The notes: a model not told the origin generated them from the letters alone. 64,000 bases of DNA from Longimicrobiaceae bacterium (GCA_036375715.1 DASVBS010000064.1:1-64000); one strand, 5' to 3'; positions 50,570 to 60,767 are shown, numbered from the stretch's first letter. Translations and numbers: made by a program.

Positions 50570-53500
50570 TCACTCTATCGTATCTTCTCGCTCGCTCGTA
50601 TCCCCCTCCACACCCGCGGCATCCTCTTCACCTCCGACATCCACCGCCTCACCCAGGGCATCCTCCGCCTTCAAGGCCTCCTCCGCACCCACTGCATCCT
50701 CCTCACCCCCCACGTCCCTGGGAATCAACACGCGCACCCGCGTCCCCCGCCCCGCGACAGACTCCGCCACCACTTCCCCACCCCACGACTCCACCATCCG
50801 CCGAACGATCGCCAGGCCCAGGCCGGTTCCGCTGGTGCGGGTAGAGAAATGCGGCTCGAAGACCCGGGTGAGCAGCTCGGGAGGAATCCCCTCGCCGGTA
50901 TCGGCCACGGCGATCTCCACCCGATCGTGCTCCGCCCCGTTGACGGAAACGCGGATCTCGCCGCTCTCCCCCACCGCCTCGCGGGCATTCTCCAGCAGGT
51001 TGACGAGCACCTCCTTCAGCTCGCCCCGGCGGGCGATCCCCCGCACCCTGTGCGAGGCATCCACCTCCAGGGAGTACTGGATCCCCTCCCCCGCCCCGCG
51101 ATAGAGGGTGAGCGTTTCCTCCACCACGCTCGCCACGTCGATCGACTCCAGCCGATCCGCCGTGCTGTCCGGTGTCCCGAAGCGCGAGAAGGCGCGGGCG
51201 ATCTCCCCCAGTCGATCGATCTCCATCAGGATCGATTCGACGTTGCGATCCAGGATCTCGTCGTAGTCCGGGCGCCGGTCGCGGTACGCGCGACGCAGGT
51301 GCTGCACCGCCAGCTTGATCGGCGTCAGCGGGTTCTTGATCTCGTGCGCCACCTGCCGCGCCATCTCTCCCCAGGCCAGCACGCGCGCGCTGCGGATCTC
51401 CCCGGTCACGTCCTCGAGCGCCACCACCGCGCCGCCCGGTCCGTCTCCGGAGGTCAGCCGCCGCATACGCAGCCGCAGGATGCGCCCCTCGACCTCGAGC
51501 TCCACCGCCTCCTCCGTCTCCTGCGAGCGCCAGAAGCGGTCGAGCGCCTCCCCCACCGCCCGCAGAGGAGCCGAGGTGCGCGGCAGAGGCTGGCCGACTT
51601 CGAGCGGTGCGCCCAGGATCTCGGCCGCCCTCGGGTTGACCATCTCCACATCGGCATCGGCGTCCAGCGCGAGCACACCTGTCGCCGCTTCGGCGACGAT
51701 CGTCTCGGTTCGCCGCGTCTCGCGAATCAGAGCCGCTCGAGCGCTGCGGAGACGCGTCGCCATGCGGTTGAACGAGCGGTAGACGCTGCCGAACTCGTCG
51801 GGGCGGCTCTCCGGCAGCTGCACTTGGAGGTTGCCCGAACCGATGGTGGCCGCCGCCTGACTGAGCTCGTCGATGGGTCGGGTGAGCGCCCGCCCCACGA
51901 GCAGGGAGAGGAACACTGAGAGCGCCGCGCCCACCAGCGACAGCAGCAGCGCGATGTCGCGGAACTGGGTCTGGCGCCGCGCGATGTCATCACGCGCAAG
52001 CGCGATGGGCGCCGCCAGCACGACGTCACCTTCCAGGCGACGGTAGCCCACCAGGTACTCGTTCTGACCCAGCCGGCGGCGGTCGACCTCCTCGAGGTCG
52101 TCGCCTCCCGCGAACGCCAGGTAGACCGAGGGCGGCAGCCAGGTGTCGAAGAGCCCCAGCTCGAGGATCTCCGGCGCCGGGGCCACCTCCAGCGTGCCGC
52201 GACGATACAGAAGGAGGTCCGCACCCACCTCCTCCACCACGTTCCACAGCGGAGTCCCCGGGGAGATCTCGTCGACCGTCTGCTCCAGGGTGCTGCGCGC
52301 GAACGCTTCGGCGGAGAGGATCACCTCCCGCGCCACCGCGCTGTACGCCACAGCGCTGAAGATTCCCGCGGGAAGCAGGAAGAAGGCGAACAGCGTGAGC
52401 GTGAGACGGCTGCGGAAGGAGCGCAGCCGCTCGGGCCGCAGAACGGGAAGGTCTCCCAGGTCGCGGGATATCAGGCGCGCGGTCAGCCACATCAGGAAGA
52501 GCACGCCGAGCAGCGCGGTGGTCAGGAGCACACCGCGGATCAGGAGCATCGGCAGGGAGGAGGTCCGCACTACCAGGTGCGCGTGCATCCAGCCCGACGG
52601 GTACCGCGCGGGGGCCTCGCTCCGCCACCCGTTCTCGGTCGGATGCCACTCGACCCGCCTTCGCGAAGCATCCTCGGCCACGAGGCTGTCGGCGGCAGGG
52701 GTGTCGCTCGGGACCAGATACAGCGACGAAACCGCCGCGCCGGGCTCGCTGCCTCCCTCCTGGTGGAGGAACCGCGCAAGCGCCGTCGCCCCGGCAAGCC
52801 GGCTGCGCGGGGGCACCGCCACGGACAGCGTCCGCCCGCCGGGGAGCGGAACGAGGAGGAGGTAATGCAGCCCCTCCACGCGGGTGTGCAGCTGAACGAC
52901 GGGGGCATCCAACCCACGGTGGCGCTCCACCATCATGCGCACCACGGAGGGCAGGGTGTCGGTGAGTTGCGTCAGCCGCAGCTCGTTCAGGGCCGTCCCA
53001 TTCTGCCAGATGGTGAGGCGCGCCTCGTACCCCTCTTCCGCCAGCCGGCTTTCGATCCAGCTGTGATAGAGAAGATTGACCCCCGTTTCTCCTTCCGCCG
53101 CGAAGTCCTGTGCCTTCTCCGCGAAAACGCGGAGCCGGAAATCGAGATACGGGTTGGCCTCGGTGCCGAGTCGGGAGAGCTCGCGCTCCTCCGCGTTGCG
53201 GAGCTTGGCCTCCACGTGCCAGGTCCAGAGCGTCGGCAGCACGCAACTCGACGCGACCAGTCCAGCCACAAGCCACGCCCTGAGAGGGCGATAGCGCGCA
53301 GACAGGTGTGGCAGAGCGAGGGCGAACGCGACGTAGGGTAGTGCCCAGAGCGAGCTCCACAGGGCGGATGGGCTCTGCGGCCCTGCCCGGAGCGCCAGCA
53401 CGACCGCGAGTGCCGCGCATGCAGCAACTCCAGCGATCAGCAGCGTCGCGGGACGCACCCTGGAGAGATGTCGCCTGCGTGAATGCAGGAGCAGCAGGAA

Positions 53501-54814
53501 GAGCGGCAGGGAGGTCAGCAGGACCCCGGCGAGCTGCAGATAGAAACCGCCGGCGGGTCGCGCGGCGAGGATCGCGCCGGTCGAAACGCGCAGAAGCCGA
53601 AGCACGGCGGGCAGGAGGATCGCTACCGCAATGGCCTGACCCCACCAGGGGATCCGGAAGCGCCTGAAGCGGCCTCCGCCCGCGCGTGTCAGCAACCAGA
53701 TCGAGCCGCTCGTGAGGACCAGCAGCAGCACTCCCAGGCTGACGTCCCAGGGGAGCCGCGGCAGCACGAACTGGGAGGGAGAGAAAAGCGTCTCCGTCCG
53801 CGACATCGGCCCCAGCGGCATCATCAGCAGCGCCACCGTGATCAGGCCTACCGGCAGGCCGGGATACGGCATGCGCCGACGGTACCAGCGCAGCGCGAGC
53901 AGGCCCATGGCGAGCAGGAGGAAACCCGCAACCTCCCAGCGCCCCCGCTCCTGCACTCTGCTCCACCAGTAGGACTGCGAGAGGGCGGTGAAGCAGGCGC
54001 TGAGGATGGCCCGATCGAGCGACCAGTCCCAGATGGACGGACACACCGCCCGGTTCGGGTAGGTGAACACGGGCAGGACGCCGTGGCGTTCCTCGAAGCG
54101 AGCAGCGAAGGGGGTCTCGCCCCCCTCGGTCTCGAGGCTCGCCTCGAGCAGCACCGCGGCCACCGCCGTTCCACCGTCCCGGAGCGGGTAGACGAAGTAG
54201 AGGTAGCTGAACAGCGGCCCCTCGTAGAAGACGTAGGGGCTGCTGCCGCGCTGCACGGCGACGGGAATCTGTCCGCGGTGTTCTCCCGCCCAGGCGACCG
54301 ATACCCCGCGACGATCGAAGATGGCCAGTGCCGAGAGGTTCTCCGCGCGCCGGATCAGCTCCAGGCGGCTGAACAGCCGGGTAGAGTCCGCGATCTCTCC
54401 AGCCTGGAGCTCGCGCGACAGTGCGGCCACCGCCCGGTCGCCGTGGGTGACGAGCCCGTCCAGCTCCATGTTGAGCGCCCGCGCGGCGCGGGCCTCGATC
54501 TCCCGCTGCAGCTCTGGCCAGCGTGTGGCTACCTCGCGCAGGCGCAGGTGCACCGAGAAGCCGACCACGGTTGCGAGCCACAGCGCCGCCACGATGATCC
54601 AGCGGCGACGCCCTTCGCCGCGCACCGACCAGGTCCAGGCCGCCGCCCCGAGCGCACCTGCCAGCAGGGCGAACAGCGATAGCTGCGAAAGCCAGAAGGA
54701 AACCGCGAGGACACACCCCCACCCGCCGATCCAGCCGAGAATCTCACGTGGATTCGGATGGCCCGTAGCTTGCGCCCGGGCGGCTGCGTCTCCTCCACCC
54801 AGACGGGTCGTCAT
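50570..54814 (-). CDS. Giant NtrY-like membrane sensor histidine kinase
   Basis: A 1414-residue kinase, about twice the usual NtrY length. It has two membrane segments in the first 90 residues and an extracytoplasmic domain (95-285). A polytopic block of about seven segments (285-525) is followed by a second sensor domain (530-780). After another membrane segment come an extracytoplasmic stretch and HAMP near 960-1015 ('LVGRALTRPIDELSQAAATI'). PAS is near 1040-1130. The H-box is 'EMARQVAHEIKNPLTPIKLA' (His near 1155). The HATPase has 'LVNLLENAREAVGE' and 'STRTSGTGLGLAIVRRMVES'. A tail of about 50 acidic residues repeats GGEEDA. Partner may be the regulator at 39-40 kb. Confidence 0.9.
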   Translation of the reverse strand: MTTRLGGGDAAARAQATGHPNPREILGWIGGWGCVLAVSFWLSQLSLFALLAGALGAAAWTWSVRGEGRRRWIIVAALWLATVVGFSVHLRLREVATRWPELQREIEARAARALNMELDGLVTHGDRAVAALSRELQAGEIADSTRLFSRLELIRRAENLSALAIFDRRGVSVAWAGEHRGQIPVAVQRGSSPYVFYEGPLFSYLYFVYPLRDGGTAVAAVLLEASLETEGGETPFAARFEERHGVLPVFTYPNRAVCPSIWDWSLDRAILSACFTALSQSYWWSRVQERGRWEVAGFLLLAMGLLALRWYRRRMPYPGLPVGLITVALLMMPLGPMSRTETLFSPSQFVLPRLPWDVSLGVLLLVLTSGSIWLLTRAGGGRFRRFRIPWWGQAIAVAILLPAVLRLLRVSTGAILAARPAGGFYLQLAGVLLTSLPLFLLLLHSRRRHLSRVRPATLLIAGVAACAALAVVLALRAGPQSPSALWSSLWALPYVAFALALPHLSARYRPLRAWLVAGLVASSCVLPTLWTWHVEAKLRNAEERELSRLGTEANPYLDFRLRVFAEKAQDFAAEGETGVNLLYHSWIESRLAEEGYEARLTIWQNGTALNELRLTQLTDTLPSVVRMMVERHRGLDAPVVQLHTRVEGLHYLLLVPLPGGRTLSVAVPPRSRLAGATALARFLHQEGGSEPGAAVSSLYLVPSDTPAADSLVAEDASRRRVEWHPTENGWRSEAPARYPSGWMHAHLVVRTSSLPMLLIRGVLLTTALLGVLFLMWLTARLISRDLGDLPVLRPERLRSFRSRLTLTLFAFFLLPAGIFSAVAYSAVAREVILSAEAFARSTLEQTVDEISPGTPLWNVVEEVGADLLLYRRGTLEVAPAPEILELGLFDTWLPPSVYLAFAGGDDLEEVDRRRLGQNEYLVGYRRLEGDVVLAAPIALARDDIARRQTQFRDIALLLSLVGAALSVFLSLLVGRALTRPIDELSQAAATIGSGNLQVQLPESRPDEFGSVYRSFNRMATRLRSARAALIRETRRTETIVAEAATGVLALDADADVEMVNPRAAEILGAPLEVGQPLPRTSAPLRAVGEALDRFWRSQETEEAVELEVEGRILRLRMRRLTSGDGPGGAVVALEDVTGEIRSARVLAWGEMARQVAHEIKNPLTPIKLAVQHLRRAYRDRRPDYDEILDRNVESILMEIDRLGEIARAFSRFGTPDSTADRLESIDVASVVEETLTLYRGAGEGIQYSLEVDASHRVRGIARRGELKEVLVNLLENAREAVGESGEIRVSVNGAEHDRVEIAVADTGEGIPPELLTRVFEPHFSTRTSGTGLGLAIVRRMVESWGGEVVAESVAGRGTRVRVLIPRDVGGEEDAVGAEEALKAEDALGEAVDVGGEEDAAGVEGDTSEREDTIE

Positions 54815-55547
54815 GGTTCGCTCACCAAATCCATTCCTGCTGACGGAGCTCTCGTGGAAGGAGGTGGAGAGGCACCTCCAGCGCGACCGCCGTCTGCTGG
54901 TACCGATCGGCGTGTGCGACCAGTATGGACCTCACCTCCCCATCGGCGCGAGCACGATCGTCGCCGAGGCCGTCACCGGCGAGCTGTCCCGCGAATTCGG
55001 CATCCTCCTGGCTCCCACCTTCCCCGTGGGCGTGAACCTCGCCGCCGACCGCCCCTTCCCGGGCACTGCCGGAGCGCAGGAAAAGACCCTGCACCGCCTC
55101 CTGAACGACGTGCTGGCCGCGTGGGAAGACAGCGGATTCGAAGAATTCATCCTGGTCACCGCGCACGATTACGATCCCCATATCGAAGCGCTGGCCAGCG
55201 TGTCGGGAACGCGCGCCCGCGTTCGCGTGATCGAAGTCCTGGGAATCGACTTTTCGGAGTTCCTGGATGGGCGCGTGGAACCACAGCACGGCGGGGAAGT
55301 GCTCACTTCTCTGATGCTCTACCTTCGTCCCGACAAAGTCAACCTCGCGCAGGCACAGGACTTCGATCCCCCGAATCCGCACGGCGAGCCGTGGCGGATC
55401 GACCATCTCCCCCCGAGCAGCTCCGGCTCGGTCGGTTATCCCTCGCGCGCCACGGCGGAAAAGGGCCGGCTGATCTTCGAGCACATTCTCTCCCGGATCC
55501 GGACCAAGGTCCTCCTCGGCGAAACGATTTCCGAGTCCGGGCGCTGA
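54813..55547 (+). CDS. Creatininase-family protein lacking usual metal ligands
   Basis: A 244-residue protein with the creatininase (MftE/ArfB-like) fold pattern: 'LTELSWKEVERHLQRDRRLL' near 10, 'VPIGVCDQYGPHLPIGASTI' near 30 and 'AAWEDSGFEEFILVTAHDYD' near 102. Active family members have EQHG with a following TD; here these read DQYG and AST, so Glu, His and Asp metal ligands appear replaced. The usual GHGGN loop is AHDYD (His118). It is probably non-catalytic or altered. The ATG interlocks with the divergent kinase ATG. Confidence 0.72.
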   Translation: MVRSPNPFLLTELSWKEVERHLQRDRRLLVPIGVCDQYGPHLPIGASTIVAEAVTGELSREFGILLAPTFPVGVNLAADRPFPGTAGAQEKTLHRLLNDVLAAWEDSGFEEFILVTAHDYDPHIEALASVSGTRARVRVIEVLGIDFSEFLDGRVEPQHGGEVLTSLMLYLRPDKVNLAQAQDFDPPNPHGEPWRIDHLPPSSSGSVGYPSRATAEKGRLIFEHILSRIRTKVLLGETISESGR

Positions 55548-55604
55548 AACCCCGCCCCTGGAGCGGGGTACCCTGACCGCACGAACCATCAAGCGGAAAG
55601 GACC

Positions 55605-56306
55605 ATGCAGCTCGGCGCGAAGCTCTGTGCGCTGCTCGTCGCGGGCTCGACGCTCGCGGCATCGACAGCGTCTGCCCAGGTCGGGGCGAACGACTCCGGC
55701 TCCTTCGAAGTCCAGGTCGGCGGTCGCACGGTAGGAACGGAGGAGTTCGAAATCCGGCAATCCGGCGCGGGCAGCGGTGCCGAGATCATTGCGACCGGTC
55801 GCGTGAACCTCACCCTGCCCACCGGGACCCTCGATCTCACGACCCGCCTGGAGACCTCGGGGTTCCAGGCGCAGCCCGTCTCTTACGAAGTCACCGTCGG
55901 CGGAAGCTCTCCTCGCAAGGTCGTCGGCACCATCGGCGGCGGCCGGGTCAGCGCTCGCATCGCCACCCCCTCGGGGGAGCAGATGAGAGAATATGTGGCC
56001 AGCTCGGGCGCGATCGTGCTCGATGACGCGGTGGCGCATCACTATTACTTCCTCGCTCGACGCGTGCGTAGCGGGAAGGTCCCCATCATCGTCCCGCGTG
56101 ATAACCGCCAGGTGATGGCGACGGTGCAGGATGTCGGCGCGGAGAGCGTCGAGATCAACGGGGTCACCGTTCCCCTCTATCATCTCGAGATCCAGCCGGA
56201 CGGCGCAGAGGTGAGACACGTCTGGGTCGATGACCTGGGCAGGGTGATCCGGGTGGAGATTCCTTCCACCGGCTACGTCGCCGTTCGGACGGAGCTACCG
56301 GCGTGA
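55605..56306 (+). CDS. Secreted/periplasmic protein of unknown function
   Basis: A 233-residue protein. The signal peptide 'MQLGAKLCALLVAGSTLAAS' ends near 'ASTASAQ' (cleavage around 24-25). The mature part is beta-rich and soluble with repeated VGG and GG turns. It resembles putative DUF6134-like / beta-sandwich periplasmic proteins. 'DDAVAHHYYFLARRVR' near 140 is a His-rich helix that could bind metal. AAAGGA precedes the ATG by 5 bases. It overlaps the following YIP1-like gene by 4 nt (GTGA). Confidence 0.72.
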   Translation: MQLGAKLCALLVAGSTLAASTASAQVGANDSGSFEVQVGGRTVGTEEFEIRQSGAGSGAEIIATGRVNLTLPTGTLDLTTRLETSGFQAQPVSYEVTVGGSSPRKVVGTIGGGRVSARIATPSGEQMREYVASSGAIVLDDAVAHHYYFLARRVRSGKVPIIVPRDNRQVMATVQDVGAESVEINGVTVPLYHLEIQPDGAEVRHVWVDDLGRVIRVEIPSTGYVAVRTELPA

Positions 56307-57010
56307 GCGAGCTCATGGCCTCCGTTCCTCCAGAGGAGGCAACCGCCTCGGCTCCCCTTCTGGCGCGCGTCCGCGCTACGTTCGTCGCTCCGCGGCGTCT
56401 CTTCAGCACCTTCTCCGACCGGCCTCCGTGGGTGGATGCGCTCGGCCTGGCAACCTTCGTGGCGGCGGTGGCGGCCGCCGCGGAGCCGGCCGAGTACTAT
56501 CTCGGTCAGATGGAGAACCCCGTCGACCGCCGCGGGGTCCCGGTCGAGATCACCTCCTCGCCGCAGCAGATCGTCCTGTGGGGCCGCGTGATGGCGATGC
56601 TGAGCGCGATTGCCGGTCACCCGATGCTGGCCCTCGCGGGCGGCGGGGTGCTGCTCCTGCTCTTCGGGGTTCTCGCCCGGGGAGGGGGATCGTTCCGCCA
56701 GTACCTGGCCGTGGCATCACATGCGCTGCTCATCCTTTCGGCGGGCATGCTCGTCACGAATGTGGTGCGTCTCGCCCTCGACGCACCCACCTTGCTTCCC
56801 AATGTCGGCGTGCTGCTCGGTCTTCCGGCTTCCGGGCTCGCCGGGGCAACCCTGCAGGGAGTCAATCTCTTCACGTTGTGGATGTTCGGAGTCATGGGCG
56901 CGGGCGCCGCGGCGATCGGCGGCCGGGTCACGACTCTCAGCGCCACGGCGTTGTTGTGGGCGGCCTATCTGCTCCTGAACGTGATCAGAGCGCTCGTCTT
57001 CGGCGCCTGA
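56303..57010 (+). CDS. YIP1-family integral membrane protein
   Basis: A 235-residue protein (GTG start at 56303). After a polar N-terminus ('RVRATFVAPRRLFSTFSDRP', typical of Yip1 domain onset) there are five hydrophobic segments near 47-62, 102-125, 138-160, 165-185 and 195-230. Yip1-domain proteins in bacteria are uncharacterised membrane proteins. It is coupled to the secreted protein upstream. The gap to the TolC gene is 171 bp. Confidence 0.75.
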   Translation: MSELMASVPPEEATASAPLLARVRATFVAPRRLFSTFSDRPPWVDALGLATFVAAVAAAAEPAEYYLGQMENPVDRRGVPVEITSSPQQIVLWGRVMAMLSAIAGHPMLALAGGGVLLLLFGVLARGGGSFRQYLAVASHALLILSAGMLVTNVVRLALDAPTLLPNVGVLLGLPASGLAGATLQGVNLFTLWMFGVMGAGAAAIGGRVTTLSATALLWAAYLLLNVIRALVFGA

Positions 57011-57181
57011 AGGCGATACCGCAGACGACTATTGCAGGGCAATCCGATAATTGTGAGATTGGACTGTTTCGCCCGCGCGGTCGCGCCCGCCTGAAACCTT
57101 TGTCCGGCGGTACCCGTAGTCGGTGCCGACACCGGAGCCCTTCTCTTCCTCGCAGTCCCGTTGCACACATAGGAGCGAACC

Positions 57182-58699
57182 GTGAACGGATCCCTGGCCC
57201 GCCGGCCTCTGTCGGCGTCCCTCTTGGTCGTTCTCGCAGCGATGGCCTGGCTCGGCCTTCCCGCAGAAGGCGCCGCGCAACAGCCCGCGCCTACCGAGCT
57301 ATCGCTGGATCAGGCGATCCGGATCGCTCGTGAGAACAACCCGACCTTCCTGCAGCAGACGAACGACGTCGCGGTGGCGCGCTCCTCGGTTCGAGCCGCC
57401 TACGGAGAGCTGCTCCCCAGCCTCACCGCCAGCAACAGTTACGGCTACACCGCCGCCGGCGAGGCGCGCTACAATACGATCGAGTTCGGGCGGCAGCCGG
57501 AGAGCTATTCGTCGAGCTACTCTCTGAACATGGGGTTGAACCTCAGTGGCTCGACCCTCTTGCAGCCGTCCGTCCAGCGCGCTCAGAAGCGGGCGACCGA
57601 GCGACAGGTAGAAGGTGCCGCCGCCTCGCTGGATGCGCAGGTCACACAGCAGTACCTGACCGTGCTGCAGGCGAGGGAGCTGGTGGCCCAGGCCGAGCAG
57701 GAGGTGGCCCGCACGGCCGAGCACGTCCGTCTGGCCGAAGCCAGGCTGGAGGTGGGCGCGGGCACTCCGCTCGACGTTCAGCGAGCGCAGGTCCAGCACG
57801 GCCAGGCAGAGGTGAACCTCGTCCAGGCGCGCAATACCGCCGACGTCGAAGCGATCACGCTGGGGCGGCTGCTTGGAACGCCGCTCGACCCCGAGGTGCA
57901 GCTCACCACCAACTTCTCCGTCTTCGAGCCCAACTGGTCGGCGGAGGAGCTGGTTCAGATCGCCCTGCAGAGCAATCCCTCGCTCCTTGCCGCCGAGGCC
58001 AGTGCCGCGGCTGCCCGCACGAGCGTACGGGCGGCTCGTACGGCGTACCTGCCGAGCCTGAACTTCAACGTAGGCCTTTCCGGCTTCGTCTACGAAGCGG
58101 GCAACGTCAACGCGCTGGTGGGGCAGCAGATAGCCGGGCTCGAACAGCAGTTCAACAACTGCCAGATCAACAACGATCTGATGGCGCTGATCGGCCGACC
58201 CGGGCAGAACTGCGACATCTTCAATCCGAACGATCCGGCAGTGGTGGCTGGCATCCGCCGGAACCTCGAGGCCCAGAACCGCGGCTGGCCGTTCGACTAC
58301 CAGCGCCAGCCGTTGAACGCCTCCGTGTCGATTTCGATTCCGATCTTCACGGGTTTCAGCCGCCAGCTTCAGGTCGACCAGGCCAAGGCAGCAGCGGCGG
58401 ACGCGCGTCATAGCGTGCGCGAAGAGAGCCTGCGCCTCCGACAGGAGGTCGCGGCGGCGGTGCGGAACCTCGAGACCGCCTATGAGACCGCGCGGCTGCA
58501 GGAACAGGTAGTGGCAAGCGCCACCGAGGAGCTGCGGTTGGCACAGGAGCGGTTCCGCTTCGGAGCGGCGAACTCCATCGAGGTCACAGACGCGCAGGCG
58601 AACCTGGCGCAGGCGGAACAGGCTCGCATCGACGCGATCTACAACTTCCACAAGACCCTGGCGGCGCTCGAGGCGCTGATCGGGCGACCTCTCAGGTAA
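57182..58699 (+). CDS. TolC-family outer membrane efflux channel
   Basis: A 505-residue protein (GTG 57182) with a signal peptide ending 'LPAEGAAQQ' near 36. Two repeats of the TolC domain: 'ELSLDQAIRIARENNPTFLQ' near 38 and 'EELVQIALQSNPSLLAAEAS' near 258. Long helices include 'LVAQAEQEVARTAEHVRLAE' near 165 and 'QERFRFGAANSIEVTDAQAN' near 456. A loop insertion near 305-365 has two Cys residues. It forms the outer-membrane part of the exporter encoded by the next four genes. An inverted repeat (57040-57044 / 57057-57061) upstream is a weak operator candidate. Confidence 0.93.
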   Translation: MNGSLARRPLSASLLVVLAAMAWLGLPAEGAAQQPAPTELSLDQAIRIARENNPTFLQQTNDVAVARSSVRAAYGELLPSLTASNSYGYTAAGEARYNTIEFGRQPESYSSSYSLNMGLNLSGSTLLQPSVQRAQKRATERQVEGAAASLDAQVTQQYLTVLQARELVAQAEQEVARTAEHVRLAEARLEVGAGTPLDVQRAQVQHGQAEVNLVQARNTADVEAITLGRLLGTPLDPEVQLTTNFSVFEPNWSAEELVQIALQSNPSLLAAEASAAAARTSVRAARTAYLPSLNFNVGLSGFVYEAGNVNALVGQQIAGLEQQFNNCQINNDLMALIGRPGQNCDIFNPNDPAVVAGIRRNLEAQNRGWPFDYQRQPLNASVSISIPIFTGFSRQLQVDQAKAAAADARHSVREESLRLRQEVAAAVRNLETAYETARLQEQVVASATEELRLAQERFRFGAANSIEVTDAQANLAQAEQARIDAIYNFHKTLAALEALIGRPLR

Positions 58700-58701
58700 A
58701 G

Positions 58702-60006
58702 ATGAACAAACGCGGCAAGATGATCGGGGCCACGATCGCAGCTCTGGCGATCGTCGGCCTCGCCGGAGTGGGGATCGCGTCGCAGCGCGAATCGGCCATC
58801 GAGGTCCGTACCGAAACGGTGCAGCGACGCGACCTGGTCTCGGTGGTCACCGCCAGCGGAGTGATCCAGCCCAAGCGCAAGGTGGACATCTCCGCCGACG
58901 TGTCGGGCCGCGTTGTCGAGCTTGCGGTGGTGGAAGGACAGGTGGTGGAGCGGGGCGACCTCCTGCTCCGGATCGATCCCACGACTTTCGAGGCGGCGGT
59001 ACGGAGGGCGGAGGCGATGGTCGCCCAGGCGCGGGCACAGGAGGCCCAGGCGCGCGCGAACCTGCTGCAGGCCACCAGCGCGGCGGAGCGGGCGGAGCGG
59101 CTTGCCAGTGGCGATCGACTGATCTCGGAGCAGGAACTGGAGCAGGCCCGAACGCAGCAGCGAGTGGCCGAAGCCCAGTACGAGGCGGCTCGCTACGGGG
59201 TCCTGCAGGCCACCGCCTCGCTGAACGAGGCACAGGAGGCGTTGCGGAAGACGACCATCGTCTCGCCCATGACCGGTCGGGTCACGCGCCTGAACATCGA
59301 GGAGGGTGAGACGGCCATCGTCGGCACCATGAACAACCCGGGCTCGCTGCTCCTGACCGTGGCCGACCTGGGAGAGATGGAGGCCTCGGTAAAGGTGGAC
59401 GAGACCGATGTGCCGCACATCTCCATCGGAGATAGCGCCGTCGTCCGCATCGATGCCTTCCCGAACAAGACCTTCTCCGGGAAAGTGACCCAGATCGCCA
59501 ACAGCGCCATTCAGGGGCAGGGTGCGATGTCGGGTGCGGCGACGACCCAGCAGAATCAGTCGGTCGACTTCGAGGTGGTGATCACACTCGACAATCCTCC
59601 CGAGTCGCTCCGACCGGATCTCTCGGCCACCGCGGAGATCATCACTGAAACCCGCCAGATGGCGCTTTCGGTGCCGATCATCTCCGTGACCGTACGGGAT
59701 CCTGACGGCAAGAAGTTCAACGTCGCCGAGGACGCTGCCGCGGCCCCGAGCGGCGCCGCCGCTGGGCCCGCCCAGCGCGAGAGAGAGGTCGAGGGAGTAT
59801 TCGTTCTCGACGGCGGCACCGCCAAGTGGGTGCCCATCGAGATCGGAATCGCGGGGAACCAATACTTCGAGGTCCTGGACGGGCTGACAGGCGGCGAGGT
59901 GGTGATCGCCGGGCCCTATGCGGCGGTGCGCGACCTCGAGGCCGGCGCGGCGGTGCGGACCACCACTCCCCCGCCGCCCGCCAAGACCACGCAGGAGGAA
60001 ACGTGA
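58702..60006 (+). CDS. MacA-like periplasmic adaptor (membrane fusion protein)
   Basis: A 434-residue HlyD/MacA-type protein, 2 nt after the TolC gene. N-terminal anchor '[18 protein letters not shown]' is near 10-27. The lipoyl half-motif '[20 protein letters not shown]' is near 55. A helical hairpin spans about 90-180 ('[20 protein letters not shown]'). The beta-barrel '[20 protein letters not shown]' is near 225. A Pro/Ala-rich loop lies near 340-355 and the tail is Pro/Thr-rich. It joins the ABC permeases to the TolC channel. Confidence 0.93.
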   Translation: MNKRGKMIGATIAALAIVGLAGVGIASQRESAIEVRTETVQRRDLVSVVTASGVIQPKRKVDISADVSGRVVELAVVEGQVVERGDLLLRIDPTTFEAAVRRAEAMVAQARAQEAQARANLLQATSAAERAERLASGDRLISEQELEQARTQQRVAEAQYEAARYGVLQATASLNEAQEALRKTTIVSPMTGRVTRLNIEEGETAIVGTMNNPGSLLLTVADLGEMEASVKVDETDVPHISIGDSAVVRIDAFPNKTFSGKVTQIANSAIQGQGAMSGAATTQQNQSVDFEVVITLDNPPESLRPDLSATAEIITETRQMALSVPIISVTVRDPDGKKFNVAEDAAAAPSGAAAGPAQREREVEGVFVLDGGTAKWVPIEIGIAGNQYFEVLDGLTGGEVVIAGPYAAVRDLEAGAAVRTTTPPPPAKTTQEET

Positions 60007-60767
60007 ACGGTCGCAGTGTGACGAACTCGCCTCGCGGGTCGACCGACGCAGTCATCGTAACCCGCAACCTGCAGAAGAACTACGTGCTCGGTGCCGAAAC
60101 GGTCCGCGCGCTACGCGGCGTGGATCTGACCATCAATCGGAACGAGTACGTGGCGATCATGGGGCCGTCGGGATCGGGCAAATCCACGCTGATGAACCTG
60201 ATCGGCTGTCTCGACACCCCGACCGCCGGTGAGTACATCCTGAACGGACATGCGGTGAGCGGGTTGTCGGACGATGAGCTGGCGCGCATCCGAAACCGCG
60301 AGATCGGCTTCGTCTTCCAGACCTTCAACCTGCTCCCTCGCTCCTCCGCGCTCGAGAACGTGGAGCTACCGCTGGTCTATGCGGGCGTGCCGAAGAGCGA
60401 GCGTAAGGAGCGGGCGGCCGAGGCGCTCAGGGCGGTGGAGCTGTCCGATCGCATGGGCCATCGTCCCAACGAGTTGTCCGGTGGTCAGAGGCAGCGGGTG
60501 GCGATTGCACGGGCGCTCGTGACGCGGCCGTCGATCATCCTGGCGGACGAGCCCACCGGAAACCTGGACAGCCACACGTCTGAGGAGATCATGACGCTGT
60601 TCGGCCGCCTCCACGCGGAAGGGCAGACGATCATCATGGTCACTCACGAGATGGACATCGCCGCGCATGCCGAGCGGCTGGTGACGCTGCGGGACGGCGT
60701 GATCGAGAGCGACACCCCACAGGAGCCCCGTGGAAGCGTAGGCAATCTGGCACTCTCCGAGGCCTGA
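60003..60767 (+). CDS. MacB-like ABC transporter ATP-binding protein
   Basis: Starts at GTG 60003 overlapping the adaptor stop (GTGA), 254 residues. Walker A '[20 protein letters not shown]' is near 52, Q-loop '[20 protein letters not shown]' near 100, signature '[20 protein letters not shown]' near 157, Walker B '[15 protein letters not shown]' near 178. It belongs to the LolD/MacB branch that powers tripartite export of lipopeptides, antibiotics or peptides; the substrate is not evident. Confidence 0.95.
   Translation: MNGRSVTNSPRGSTDAVIVTRNLQKNYVLGAETVRALRGVDLTINRNEYVAIMGPSGSGKSTLMNLIGCLDTPTAGEYILNGHAVSGLSDDELARIRNREIGFVFQTFNLLPRSSALENVELPLVYAGVPKSERKERAAEALRAVELSDRMGHRPNELSGGQRQRVAIARALVTRPSIILADEPTGNLDSHTSEEIMTLFGRLHAEGQTIIMVTHEMDIAAHAERLVTLRDGVIESDTPQEPRGSVGNLALSEA

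Noticed and set aside
49518-51104. Plus-strand frame opposite the cupredoxin lipoprotein and kinase end
   Set aside because: Shadow composition; the two minus-strand genes have signal peptide, domain and motif support.
52026-54722. 898-codon minus-strand frame overlapping the giant kinase
   Set aside because: Different frame of the same strand, Arg/Gly/Ala-rich with no motifs; the kinase frame has clear domains.
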